The notes beneath the pieces were generated by a model. That model was not told where the DNA came from, did not search any database, and saw nothing but the letters and a program-made list of their open reading frames with translations. The translations under genes and the position numbers were made by a program. From Billgrantia aerodenitrificans (GTDB lineage Bacteria > Pseudomonadota > Gammaproteobacteria > Pseudomonadales > Halomonadaceae): a stretch of 64,000 nucleotides of DNA. This document shows, piece after piece, positions 50,268 to 60,713 of the stretch; position 1 is the stretch's first letter, and every line of letters begins with the position of its first letter. Location of the stretch: assembly GCF_021404405.1 (NCBI RefSeq), contig NZ_JABFTV010000001.1, positions 620,001 through 684,000 on the forward strand, read 5' to 3'.

Positions 50268-50403
50268 CGAGCATCCTTGGCGGTGAGAAAGCCCAGTATT
50301 GTCGTGAAGAGTGCGGTGGCGATGCAAGCTCGCCGCATGCCGCTGCCTTGGTGCAAATGGGTGAAACCGTTAAGCTGCGAATCTTGTTCGCCAGGAACCT
50401 CTC

Positions 50404-52215
<1,812 letters not shown>

Positions 52216-52232
52216 GCTGAGCGCTCGTCGCG

Positions 52233-52383
52233 CTAGGGAAGCGCTGAGCAAATCGACGAGCGGGATGAAGCACAAGGCGCACGGAGCACAGGAACCGGAG
52301 CATATGGGGTATATGTGAGGATTCCGAGCACCGCGCAACGCAGTGATTCGCTCGCGCAGGCATTTGTGCAGTGTTTCCCTAGA
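52233..52383. mobile_element. MITE-like element of about 150 bp with imperfect terminal inverted repeats
   Basis: Between two convergent genes, CTAGGGAA (52233-52240) is mirrored exactly by TTCCCTAG (52375-52382), and the 19-base ends AGGGAAGCGCTGAGCAAAT and its partner at 52362-52380 agree at 15 of 19 positions. The interior has no gene. The right end supplies the TAG stop of the symporter gene. I believe similar sequences are dispersed in Halomonas genomes, but this was not checked, and no second copy lies in the window. Confidence 0.55.
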
Positions 52384-53962
52384 TGAACAGGGCCACCCAA
52401 ACCACGGTGACCACCGCAAGCAGGCCGGCCAGCACGCGATAGTTCTTCCACAGCGGCTTGTCGGCCAGCTCGCGCGACTCTTCATGCCAGGCCTCGCGGG
52501 ACCAGACGTATTCCTTGAGCGCTTCCCGCTCAGGCGGCTCGCTGAACAGGGTGATGCCGACGAACAGGGTAAGGCTCAGCAGCAGCATGACCCCGGCACC
52601 GTAGAGGAACTGCAGCTGATACAGCTCGAAGATCTCGCCGGCAAGGAAGCCGGCGAGGCCGATCGGCGCGGCAATCACCAGGGTCCAGAAGGCAGCCGTC
52701 GCCGTGGCCCGATACCAGAACAGCCCGCCGAGGAAGATCACCACCACCGGCATGGTCACGTAGCCCAGGAACGACTGGAAGTACTCGACGATGCCGTCGA
52801 AGGTGAGGATCACCGGCGCCCACAGACCGGCCGCCACCATGAACACGCCCACCATGGCCCGGCTGATCAGCAGGATCTGCTTTTCGCTGCGCTGCTTGCC
52901 GTGGGTCTTGACGAAGTCATTCACCACCAGCGAAGAGGCGCCGTTGAGCACCGAGTCGAGGGTCGACATCAGCGCCGCCACCAGCGCCGCCAGCACCAGG
53001 CCGCGGATGCCGATGGGCAGGAAGTCGAAGGCCAGCATCGGCCAGATCAGGTCCGAGTCGGGCAGGTCAGGGTAGAGCGCCCGCCCCATGGTGCCGGGCA
53101 GAATCAGCAGGAACAGCAGAGGCAGCTGGAGAAAGCCGGCCATCAGCACGCCCCAGCGGCCATGGTCGATGCTCTTGGCCGAGAGCACCTTCTGCATGAC
53201 GATATGGTTCGTCGTCCAGTAGTAGAAGCCCAGCCACAGCACCCCGGTGAGCACCCCTGGCCAGGGCAGGAAGTCGTCGTCCGCCGGCTTGAACACCGTG
53301 AAGCCATCCTCCGGCGCCGCCTCCCGGACGGCGCCCCAGGAGCCCAGCTCGCGAAACAGCATGAAGAAGATCACCGCGCCCGCCACGTACAGCAGCACGG
53401 CCTGAATGGTATCGGTGATCATCACCGCGCGCAGGCCGCCCAGGATGACGTAGATACCGCCGAGCAGCGCCATGGCGGTGATCAGCAGGCCCAGCGGGAC
53501 CTCGGGAAACAGCAGCTTCAGCACGATACCGCCGGCGAACAGCGCCCCGGCGCTGTCGATGAATAGCGCGGTGAACACCGAGAAGATGGAAAAGGCGTAG
53601 CGCGAGCGCTTGTCGTAGCGGCAAGCCAGGAACTCCGGCATGGTGCTGACGCGAGAGCGCAGGTAGAACGGCAGGATGAACAGCGCGAAGAACACCAGCA
53701 CCAGCGTGGCCATCCACTCGTAGTTCCACACCGCGATGCCGTCTTCGTAGCCGGCCCCGGCCAGGCCGATGTAGGAAGTGCCGGAGAGGTTGGCGGAGAC
53801 CAGGCTGAAGCCCACCAGCGGCCAGATCATGCCGCGACCGGCAAGGAAATAGCTCTCCGAATCCTTGCTCTTGCGGCCCACCCAAAAGCCAATGGCAAGG
53901 ATCATGCTCACGTACAAGCCCACGATCACCAGATCGATCGTCGCCAGTTCGAACTCGGGCAC
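52379..53962 (-). CDS. sodium:solute symporter (SSS family)
   Basis: A 527-residue transporter with about fourteen helices. SESYFLAGRGMIWPLVGFSL at the N-terminus, the Na+-site region SANLSGTSYIGLAGAGY, and later AALMSTLDSVLNGASSL are SSS hallmarks. The family includes sugar, proline, pantothenate and sialate carriers; the LAGRGMIWPLVG and YYWTTNHIVMQ segments lean towards the SGLT-like sugar branch. Translation starts at a GTG (53962) with AGGAGGGAG upstream. The stop codon falls within the right end of the MITE-like repeat. Confidence 0.9.
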   Translation of the reverse strand: MPEFELATIDLVIVGLYVSMILAIGFWVGRKSKDSESYFLAGRGMIWPLVGFSLVSANLSGTSYIGLAGAGYEDGIAVWNYEWMATLVLVFFALFILPFYLRSRVSTMPEFLACRYDKRSRYAFSIFSVFTALFIDSAGALFAGGIVLKLLFPEVPLGLLITAMALLGGIYVILGGLRAVMITDTIQAVLLYVAGAVIFFMLFRELGSWGAVREAAPEDGFTVFKPADDDFLPWPGVLTGVLWLGFYYWTTNHIVMQKVLSAKSIDHGRWGVLMAGFLQLPLLFLLILPGTMGRALYPDLPDSDLIWPMLAFDFLPIGIRGLVLAALVAALMSTLDSVLNGASSLVVNDFVKTHGKQRSEKQILLISRAMVGVFMVAAGLWAPVILTFDGIVEYFQSFLGYVTMPVVVIFLGGLFWYRATATAAFWTLVIAAPIGLAGFLAGEIFELYQLQFLYGAGVMLLLSLTLFVGITLFSEPPEREALKEYVWSREAWHEESRELADKPLWKNYRVLAGLLAVVTVVWVALFI

Positions 53963-54128
53963 GGTCTCCCTCCTCTGCCCATGGTTCAGGTTCGAAACGG
54001 CTGTGGTGACCCTCCAGGTCGAGCCGTTTCGACGTCGGACTGCTTAACAAACCCTTGTCCAGTACAAACTTAGACCAGGCGCGGTAGGGCGACAACGCAG
54101 CCGCCAGTGCCCTTACCTCATCAGCAGA

Positions 54129-54722
54129 TTACCTCACCAGCAGGGCATCGAGCCTGACCGGCACCTCATCGCCGATCTGCTCGTAGCCGAGCAGCAGCAT
54201 CACCGAGCGCAGGGTGGGATCCGCCATCAGCGCCTGGCCATCCAGCGCCACCCGCTCGGCGTTGGTCACCTGCACCTCGGCACTGCTTCTCTTGGTGAAG
54301 CGCACCGGCAGCGACTCCTGGCGTACGTTGTTTCCTGAACGTACCGTCATCGTCAAGGTTTCCACTAGCGACTCACCCACCTCGAGCCGCTCCAGCCGCT
54401 CGGGCGGAAACTGGGTGGTCAGGGTGGCCATGGGCCGCTCGGTCAGGCCGGAGAGCCACGGCGGCAGCGGCCCCAGCCGCTCCACCACGTCGCTCTGGTT
54501 GAGCCGCAGCGGCAGCTCCAGGGTGCCGTTCGTACTGGCACTGCCGCTCAGCCGGCGCACCTCGTGCTGGCGGGGGATGGGGCCGTCGGGGGCGATCTGC
54601 ATCACGGTGGCCGACACCCGCGAACGCTCCGGGTCGAGCTCCCAGGCGGAAAGCGGCAGGGCAAACAGCAGGGCGGTGGCGCCCAGCGGCAACAGCGAGA
54701 AAGAAGCGAAAAGGCGTTTCAT
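54129..54722 (-). CDS. YceI-like periplasmic protein
   Basis: A 197-residue exported protein; the signal peptide ends near PLSAW (residue 26). The mature start ELDPERSRVSATVMQ and the alternating beta pattern ending TLTMTVRSGNNVRQESLPVRF suggest the YceI/polyisoprenoid-binding fold. The usual W(x)hD-S-x-V-x-F start is only loosely kept, so it is a divergent member. Role unknown; some homologues bind isoprenoids or are induced by high pH or salt. The start at 54722 gives the signal peptide; a 47-codon upstream extension was not used. Confidence 0.7.
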   Translation of the reverse strand: MKRLFASFSLLPLGATALLFALPLSAWELDPERSRVSATVMQIAPDGPIPRQHEVRRLSGSASTNGTLELPLRLNQSDVVERLGPLPPWLSGLTERPMATLTTQFPPERLERLEVGESLVETLTMTVRSGNNVRQESLPVRFTKRSSAEVQVTNAERVALDGQALMADPTLRSVMLLLGYEQIGDEVPVRLDALLVR

Positions 54723-54867
54723 GAGCGGTGCGTCTCCAGGAGCGAAAGGCTCACCCCAGAAGACACGCCAAACGCCGGGAAGTGCCCGACGCAGCGGCGC
54801 GAATTTGCCGCCGCCCAGGCTCTGGCCACGCCCATCAGCTTTCGCTATCATACGGCGGCGCAATGCA

Positions 54868-54944
<77 letters not shown>

Positions 54945-55044
54945 AATTTTCTTCCCGCTCCATCCTAGAACATGCCATAAACCCCGCAACCATGGGCTTC
55001 TTGGTTGGGCGACGTTTCATGACATGTCAGAAAGATTCTTGACA

Positions 55045-55107
55045 TGCCCCCGTCAAAGGGGGCATCAATGGGGGCACAACCACATGATGCCCATTTGGTG
55101 CCCCCAT
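55045..55107. promoter_or_regulatory. cluster of inverted repeats over the integrase start
   Basis: TGCCCCC at 55045-55051 pairs with GGGGGCA at 55058-55064. A second pair, ATGGGGGCAC (55068-55077) and GTGCCCCCAT (55098-55107), ends on the integrase ATG at 55106. Such repeats could bind the integrase or an excisionase for autoregulation, or hide the start codon in an mRNA stem. Confidence 0.5.
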
Positions 55108-56389
55108 GAGCCAACGCCAGACCAACAAACTGACCGCCACTGCTGTGCGCAACGCTAAGCCACGCGATAGGACCTATCGCTTAGCCGATGGGGGTGGTCT
55201 TTACCTGGAGGTCACGACTGCAGGGGGAAAATACTGGCGACTGAAATATCGCTTCCATGGGAAGGAGAAGCGCCTGGCCATCGGTGTGTACGGCGATAAG
55301 AACGGCGAGGTATCGCTTGCTCAGGCTAGGGACGAGCGGGACAAGGCGAAAAAGCTGTTAGCTCAAGGTTCTGACCCCAGCACCATCAAGCGCATTGCCA
55401 AGCTTGAGGGTAAGGTCGGTGTGGCGAACACCTTCAGGGCAGTAGCGACCGAATGGCTGGAGGAAGTTCACAAGCATAATGTCGTGCCGACACACTACAG
55501 CAAGAACAAGAGGCGGCTAGAGCGAGATGTCTATCCCTACCTAGGAAGCCGTCCCGTAGCGGACATCACCCCGCTCGAATTGCTGGAGTGCCTGCGCAAG
55601 GTCGAGAAGCGGGGGCACCTTGAGACCGCGATTCGCATCAAGACCGTAGTGGGCATGGTCATTCGTTATGCCATCACCACGGGACGAGCTGAGCGTGACC
55701 CAACGACCGACCTGCGAGGTGCCTTGAGACAGCCAACAGTGAGCCATTACGCGGCAATCACCGATCCCGAAGAACTCACCGGGCTCCTCCGGGCAATCGA
55801 TGGCTATCGCGGCCAGCCTGTCACGATCGCTGCGCTGAAGCTGGCTACCTTGCTGTTCGTACGTCCTGGGGAGTTGCGTCATGCGGATTGGAAGGATTTT
55901 GATCTCGACGAAGCAACCTGGAGCTTCCTGCCTAGCAAAAACTCACCGCCGCTGATCGTGCCGCTTCCTCGGCAGGCCGTGACGATTCTTCGTGAACTCT
56001 ATCCTCTCACCGGTCGCGGACACTTTGTCTTGCCTGGCCTGCGCAGCAGTAAACGTCCGATGTCCGAGAACACGATGAAGGGCGCCCTGGACTCCATGGG
56101 ATATAAGGGTAAGCAGACTGCCCACGGTTTCCGGGCCACTGCGAGGACAATTATCGCTGAGCGCTTGGATTACCCCGAGCAATACGTTGAACAACAGCTG
56201 GCCCATAAGGTGCGAGATGCCAACGGCCGCGCCTATAACCGGACCAAGTTCCTGGATCAGCGGCGAGAGATGCTGCAAACGTGGGCGAACTATTTGGACG
56301 AACTGCGACAGGGGGTGAATAATGCTGAGCAGTATCGCCACGGTAAAGGAAACGAGTCACGTAGAAGCGCAGCCCTTGCGGATGGCTAG
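55106..56389 (+). CDS. tyrosine-recombinase integrase (DUF4102/P4-type)
   Basis: A 427-residue integrase. The N-terminal arm-binding DUF4102 domain is seen in KLTATAVRNAKPRDRTYRLA followed by GGGLYLEVTTAGGKYWRLKY. A SAM-like core-binding region covers about residues 105-200. The catalytic set R253 (FVRPGELRHADW), H340xxR343 (HGFRATART), H367 (LAHKV) and Y377 (RAYNRT) is complete. It reads away from the tRNA gene, the standard arrangement for islands inserted at a tRNA 3' end. An active enzyme is plausible. Confidence 0.93.
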   Translation: MSQRQTNKLTATAVRNAKPRDRTYRLADGGGLYLEVTTAGGKYWRLKYRFHGKEKRLAIGVYGDKNGEVSLAQARDERDKAKKLLAQGSDPSTIKRIAKLEGKVGVANTFRAVATEWLEEVHKHNVVPTHYSKNKRRLERDVYPYLGSRPVADITPLELLECLRKVEKRGHLETAIRIKTVVGMVIRYAITTGRAERDPTTDLRGALRQPTVSHYAAITDPEELTGLLRAIDGYRGQPVTIAALKLATLLFVRPGELRHADWKDFDLDEATWSFLPSKNSPPLIVPLPRQAVTILRELYPLTGRGHFVLPGLRSSKRPMSENTMKGALDSMGYKGKQTAHGFRATARTIIAERLDYPEQYVEQQLAHKVRDANGRAYNRTKFLDQRREMLQTWANYLDELRQGVNNAEQYRHGKGNESRRSAALADG

Positions 56390-56702
56390 GGCTCATCTGA
56401 TGGCGACTGCAGACCCCCTAGTACAGGCCTGCTCATGGACCAAGTGAAGACCGCTAGGCCTTACATGTGCATGGACCGATGGCTGTGAGCACCTGACATA
56501 ATACAGCTCGCTCACAGATTGGCCAGTCGACCTGGCATCGACGCCTCGCGGTCACTGTTTCCTCGTTACACAAGGATGATCATTTCTGAGTGTTTGGGCT
56601 CCCGCACATTGCTAACTGGAAAAAAATCAAAATTAGACAAGTTTCCTAATTCTACTTTTGCCTCATGATATGCCATGCGAGACCACATGCGGATTAATAT
56701 TT
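56390..56702. other. intergenic region between integrase and AlpA-like gene
   Basis: About 310 bp with no supported gene. Base composition becomes AT-rich after about 56560. It probably contains the promoter of the AlpA-like gene; no clear terminator was seen after the integrase. Confidence 0.4.
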
Positions 56703-56945
56703 ATGGCAAACATAAGTTCGGTATCTACTAGTTGTGAGACGTACCAATTACTGCGTCGGGGAGAAGTTCTCGCACGTTGCGCGTTCTCTAATTCAACCCT
56801 TCACCGTTTGATCAAAAGCGGTGATTTTCCCCCACCAATACAACTCGGCTCTAGGGCTGTCGCTTGGATCGAGTCTGAAATCAACAGCTGGATAGAGCAA
56901 CGGATAGAGAATGCTCGTTGTAGCGAAAGCGATGCATTGGTGTAA
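56703..56945 (+). CDS. AlpA-like helix-turn-helix regulator
   Basis: An 80-residue protein. The MerR/AlpA-type helix-turn-helix is seen in FSNSTLHRLIKSGDFPPPIQ and then GSRAVAWIESEINSWIEQRI. In prophage P4-like islands AlpA activates excision of the element. The start at 56703 (MANISS) is preferred; an ATG at 56658 would add 15 atypical residues. The last codons coincide with the ATTGGTGTA that begins the left inverted repeat. Confidence 0.8.
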   Translation: MANISSVSTSCETYQLLRRGEVLARCAFSNSTLHRLIKSGDFPPPIQLGSRAVAWIESEINSWIEQRIENARCSESDALV

Positions 56946-56981
56946 GGGAAGAAATTTTGGGTATCCGGATTAAGTGGTTGA
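56936..56981 (+). repeat. left inverted repeat bracketing the cargo block
   Basis: The 30-base core at 56952-56981 (containing GGGTATCCGGA and TGGTTGA) recurs as a reverse complement at 61274-61303 with 27 of 30 matches. ATTGGTGTA at 56936-56944 also has its inverted match at 61307-61315 with a slightly different spacer. Confidence 0.75.
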
Positions 56982-57006
56982 CGATTCATTCTGATTCACC
57001 AGAGCC

Positions 57007-57105
57007 TTAATCCTCCCAGAAGGTTGATAGGTCGACGCCGAAGTTCTTCTCGGGCGCGGGGGTACCCCTGCCGTAGGTCATGGTGGCCTTGCCCAGGTGG
57101 GGGGC
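57007..57105 (-). pseudogene. possible decayed gene end inside the left repeat
   Basis: On the minus strand an open stretch reads HLGKATMTYGRGTPAPEKN, continues FGVDLSTFWED and stops at 57007, with GC3-rich codons typical of real genes here. Upstream on that strand frame shifts and stops occur. The stop lies 26 bases inside the left inverted repeat. The family is not recognised. Confidence 0.3.
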
Positions 57106-57517
57106 TTAGGCTGCGGCGCCTTCTTCTAGTGCTTGGTGGTGTAGAGCATCCGGGCACGCATCGTATCGTCACAGCCACGAGCTACACGACTAATTGCTCG
57201 ACGCCGACGGAATAGACCCGGGCAGCGAATGATTATGTGCTGACCCAGGCCGCTTCAAGGCCATCACTTCGACTCCCCCAAGCGGATCGACTGGTAGTCA
57301 GCTCCCTTGAGTTCAGGACCTGTAGTGCACTATTCCTGTCACCCTCGAAGTGCTCCAGACCTGGCTGGGCGCGTGTCAAGACTGATGGCCATAGGCTTGA
57401 CTGTGGTCAAGAAGAGGCTCGATAACGAGTGTTTCGATTGTCGTGCCCCTGCCGGCTGGATACCTTGGGAAGAGTTTTCTTAGCGGTATATGGCTGGAAA
57501 TGAGAGGGGATAAAAAA
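57106..57517. other. non-coding stretch before the cytochrome c peroxidase gene
   Basis: No gene is supported. An FNR/ANR-type palindrome lies at 57397-57410, and GTCAAG/CTTGAC inverted motifs occur at 57375-57401. Confidence 0.5.
57397..57410. promoter_or_regulatory. FNR/ANR/DNR-like box upstream of the peroxidase gene
   Basis: TTGACTGTGGTCAA fits the TTGAY-N4-RTCAA pattern of CRP/FNR-type oxygen or NO regulators, 107 bases before the peroxidase ATG. Bacterial ccp genes are known FNR/ANR targets in Pseudomonas and Paracoccus. The match is by eye. Confidence 0.55.
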
Positions 57518-58543
57518 ATGAAAATGAGCGCTCTGGTGGTAGCCGTGACTGCCACCTCGTTGGCTAGTGGTGCCTGGGCATTGGATTACGACGAGCTACG
57601 TGATCGGGCCAATCGCGTCATGGGCAGCGTTCAGGCGACTCCCGAAGAGGACATCGAGAATCCGATCGCCAAGCTCGGACAGGCGCTCTTCTGGGACATG
57701 CGCCTCTCTTCGAATGGTGAAGTTGCCTGTGCGAGCTGCCACTTCCAGGAGAACTGGGGATCTGATAGCCGCGAGCGTTCGATCAATGCACGTGGCGGGC
57801 GTACCATGCAATCCCAGACTGTCTTCCACTCTATGGAGACACCAGGGCTGCGCTGGCTGGCAGACCGTGAAAGCGGAGCGGCCCAGGCCATGGGTTCGAT
57901 TACCGGGTCGATGGGCTTCGATCAGCGTAGCGACATCCTGCCGGTGCTCAAGGAGCACGGTTACGAGGAACTCTTCCAAGAGGCTTTCCCGAATGACCCC
58001 GAGCCTGTCTCGGTGGAAAACTATGGGCAAGCGTTGGAGTTCTACCAAGCCACGCTACGCACGCCGGCGCCCTTCGACGCCTGGCTCGAAGGCGACGACG
58101 ATGCCTTGAGTGAGCTTGAAGTAAAAGGGCTCGACCGCTTCATGAACGTCGGTTGCGTGGGCTGCCACAGCGGCAATTTGGTAGGTGGTACCATGCTGCA
58201 GCGCTTTGGCGTGATGGAGAACTATTGGGAGCACACCGGTTCACCGGAGATCATGTCAGGCCTGATGACGGTGACCGGTGAAGAGCGCGACCGCTTCTTC
58301 TTCCGCGTTCCGCTGCTGCGTAACGTGGCCAAGACCGGCCCCTATTTCCATGATGGCTCCGTCGATAACCTGCGTCGCGCCACTGCAATCATGGCGAGGG
58401 TGCAGCTCGGTCAGGATCTGGATAGCGAAGCGCTGGATGAACTGGTGGCTTTCCAGGAGGCGCTGACAGGTGAAATCCCGGTCAACTTCCATGCCCCGGA
58501 AGGTGTTCCCTTCGAGCTTCCCGAAGGTGTCAAGGCCGATTGA
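57518..58543 (+). CDS. diheme cytochrome c peroxidase
   Basis: A 341-residue periplasmic enzyme. The signal peptide ends near GAWA (residue 21). Two c-type heme sites are visible: CASCH (71-75) and CVGCH (213-217). FWDMRLSSNGEVACASC and the C-terminal VPLLRNVAKTGPYFHDGS are the CCP/MauG family blocks. It reduces hydrogen peroxide to water using electrons from cytochrome c. GAGAGGGGA eight bases before the ATG at 57518 supports this start. It stands alone between the FNR-like box and the convergent chrA gene. Confidence 0.93.
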   Translation: MKMSALVVAVTATSLASGAWALDYDELRDRANRVMGSVQATPEEDIENPIAKLGQALFWDMRLSSNGEVACASCHFQENWGSDSRERSINARGGRTMQSQTVFHSMETPGLRWLADRESGAAQAMGSITGSMGFDQRSDILPVLKEHGYEELFQEAFPNDPEPVSVENYGQALEFYQATLRTPAPFDAWLEGDDDALSELEVKGLDRFMNVGCVGCHSGNLVGGTMLQRFGVMENYWEHTGSPEIMSGLMTVTGEERDRFFFRVPLLRNVAKTGPYFHDGSVDNLRRATAIMARVQLGQDLDSEALDELVAFQEALTGEIPVNFHAPEGVPFELPEGVKAD

Positions 58544-58684
58544 GATAGTGAGCCTGGACACAAGCGGGGTCGGTCGTCAGAGATCGGCCCCGCTGTGTTT
58601 TGGACAAGCATTCGCCGGCTCGCACGCATCGAAGTGCCGAGACGCTAACTGGCAGCCGATACGCAAGAATGGATGCCCTGCCGG

Positions 58685-59887
58685 CTACAGGGTGATGAGT
58701 ATGCCGCCGCCGGCCAGGATGAGCACCACCGACCAGGCGGGCAGTTTCCAGACGCTGAGCAGGAGGAAGCCGGTCAACGCAAGCGCAAACTCTTGAGGGC
58801 CAAGAATGGCACTGGTCCAAACCGGCTGGTAGAGAGCAGCGCCCAGAATACCCACGACTGCCGCATTGGCGCCGCGCATCAGTGCCTGAGCGCTATCCCA
58901 GCGACGAAAACGGTTCCAATGGGGCAGTACAGCCACCAGCAGCAACATCCCGGGCAGGAAGATCATCACCAGCGCCAGGGCCGCAGCGAACAGGCTGCCG
59001 CCGAGTGGTGCCACCACTGCACCCAAATAGGCGGCAAAGGTGAACAGCGGCCCTGGGACGGCTTGGGCGGCACCGTAGCCTGTCAGAAACTCGTCCGCAC
59101 TCACCCAGCCGGACTGCACCACTTCGGCTTCCAGCAGCGGCAGCACGACATGTCCGCCGCCGAATACCAGAGCACCGGCGCGGTAGAAGGCGTCCATGAC
59201 CGACAAGGCTGCGCTGGGAGTGGCCCAAGCCAACAGCGGCAGGCCGAGCAGCAAGGCAACGAAGGCCAGCCCCGCCAGATGGCCGGCACGTGTCGAGACA
59301 GGCAGTGGAAGATCATGAGCATCGGCCGCGGCGTGGGCGCGACATAGCAGCATGCCAGCCAGGGCACCGATCACGATGGCGCTCACTTGGCCCAGTGGGC
59401 CGCTGATCAGCACTACGGTCAATACCGCTGCCAAGGCGATGCCGGCGCGCCGAGAATCGGGACAGAGACTGCGGGCCATGCCCCACACGGCGTGTGCGAC
59501 GATGGCCACGGCGGTGACCTTGAGGCCGTGGATGATGCCTTGGCTGATTGGACCATCTAGCACCGCGGCTCCCAGCGCAAAGAGCACAAGCACGATGGCC
59601 GAGGGAAGGGTGAAGGCTGCCCAGGCTGCCGCCGCTCCCCAAGGGCCGCCGCGCATCAGCCCCAGAGCGAAGCCCACTTGGCTACTGGCGGGGCCGGGCA
59701 AGAACTGGCACAACGCCACCAGGTCGGCATAGGCCTGTTCCGTGAGCCAGCGGCGTCGCTCCACGAATTCGGTGCGGAAGTAGCCGAGGTGAGCGATGGG
59801 GCCACCGAAGGAGGTCAGGCCCAGCAGCAGAAAGGCACCAAACACTTCTCTGATGCGCCCGGCAGGATGTGGGGTATCGCTCATCAT
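58685..59887 (-). CDS. chrA: chromate transporter ChrA (two-domain CHR)
   Basis: A 400-residue membrane protein with two homologous CHR halves. The first begins FLLLGLTSFGGPIAHLGYFR, with LCQFLPGPASSQVGFALG; the second has GALVFGGGHVVLPLLEAEVV and GAAQAVPGPLFTFAAYLG. Such transporters expel chromate and confer resistance; some homologues have other anion substrates. The stop lies 142 bp from the convergent peroxidase, and the start overlaps padR by 4 bases, making a padR-chrA operon. Confidence 0.92.
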   Translation of the reverse strand: MMSDTPHPAGRIREVFGAFLLLGLTSFGGPIAHLGYFRTEFVERRRWLTEQAYADLVALCQFLPGPASSQVGFALGLMRGGPWGAAAAWAAFTLPSAIVLVLFALGAAVLDGPISQGIIHGLKVTAVAIVAHAVWGMARSLCPDSRRAGIALAAVLTVVLISGPLGQVSAIVIGALAGMLLCRAHAAADAHDLPLPVSTRAGHLAGLAFVALLLGLPLLAWATPSAALSVMDAFYRAGALVFGGGHVVLPLLEAEVVQSGWVSADEFLTGYGAAQAVPGPLFTFAAYLGAVVAPLGGSLFAAALALVMIFLPGMLLLVAVLPHWNRFRRWDSAQALMRGANAAVVGILGAALYQPVWTSAILGPQEFALALTGFLLLSVWKLPAWSVVLILAGGGILITL

Positions 59888-60240
59888 TCGGCTTCCTTGT
59901 CACCTTTATTCGAAACACATGTACTTAAAGTGCCGATCTCGTCCTTCATGGCCTCGCCGGTAAGCTCCCTCAACTGTCGTTTGGCTACCGCCAGTCCTTC
60001 ACGACCGAGGTCGGTTGCACGGTAGAACCTGCGCCGTGTGCTTCCCTGAGAATCTTCACGGGAGACCAGATACCCCTTGCGCTCCATTGAATGCAGCATG
60101 GGATAGAGAGTCCCGGGGCTTAGTCGATAGCCGTGGTGTGCCAGCTCGTCGATCATCCACTGACCGTATATCTCATGCTCAATGGCGTGGTGTAGAACAT
60201 GCAGCCTCACCAAGCCGGCGAGAAGGTCATGATGCTCCAT
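59884..60240 (-). CDS. PadR-family transcriptional regulator
   Basis: A 118-residue winged-helix regulator. LHVLHHAIEHEIYGQWMIDE and HGYRLSPGTLYPMLHSMERK are the DNA-binding segment, with the dimerisation helix after residue 85. The C-terminal half is basic and Gly-poor as in PadR-s1 proteins. The start at 60240 (MEHHDLLAG) replaces a longer frame whose extra N-terminus is not conserved in style. It is co-transcribed with chrA and divergent from the rhodanese gene, with a palindrome between. Control of chromate efflux is likely. Confidence 0.88.
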   Translation of the reverse strand: MEHHDLLAGLVRLHVLHHAIEHEIYGQWMIDELAHHGYRLSPGTLYPMLHSMERKGYLVSREDSQGSTRRRFYRATDLGREGLAVAKRQLRELTGEAMKDEIGTLSTCVSNKGDKEAE

Positions 60241-60262
60241 GGAATTGACACCTGTATTACCA

Positions 60263-60292
60263 AAAACGAAAATCGATATCGAAATCCGTTTT
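60263..60292. promoter_or_regulatory. palindromic operator candidate between padR and rhodanese
   Basis: The central TCGATATCGA is a perfect 10-bp palindrome, and outer arms AAAACG (60263-60268) and CGTTTT (60287-60292) extend symmetry to 30 bp. It sits 23 bases beyond the padR start. A TTGACA at 60245-60250 may be a -35 element for the rhodanese gene. Confidence 0.55.
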
Positions 60293-60353
60293 AACAAGTC
60301 AGTGTTCCCATGACAAGTCGTCGTTTTCCGCATATGCACAAGGAGTAACTGCA

Positions 60354-60713
60354 ATGGCTAAACATTCTGACGAATTTTTACGACTGGCCAACGACGCCAG
60401 ACAGCGCATTACCGAAGTCTCGCCCGCCGAGGCACGTAAGCGAGTTGCCGAAGGGGCAGTGCTGCTGGATGTCCGTGACAAGGAAGAGTACGAAGCAGGT
60501 CACATCGAGGGGGCGATGAATATCAGTCGCGGCACCCTGGAGATGCGCATCAGCGAGATAGCACCAGATAAGCAGGCCCCCATTGTTTGCCACTGTGGCG
60601 GTGGCAATCGAGGAGCCTTGGCGGCCGATGCCTTGCAGAAGATGGGCTACACCCAGGTGGTCAGCCTCGAGGGGGGGCTCAAAGCTTATGAGGCGGATGA
60701 CAAGACCTCATGA
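60354..60713 (+). CDS. rhodanese-like sulfurtransferase
   Basis: A 119-residue single-domain rhodanese. VLLDVRDKEEYEAGHIEGAM is the fold signature, and the active-site loop CGGGNRG places the catalytic cysteine at residue 81. It may move sulfane sulfur or help detoxify thiols or oxyanions. It overlaps the pgpA-like gene by 4 bases and lies opposite padR-chrA. Distinct from GlpE at 8545-8871. Confidence 0.9.
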   Translation: MAKHSDEFLRLANDARQRITEVSPAEARKRVAEGAVLLDVRDKEEYEAGHIEGAMNISRGTLEMRISEIAPDKQAPIVCHCGGGNRGALAADALQKMGYTQVVSLEGGLKAYEADDKTS

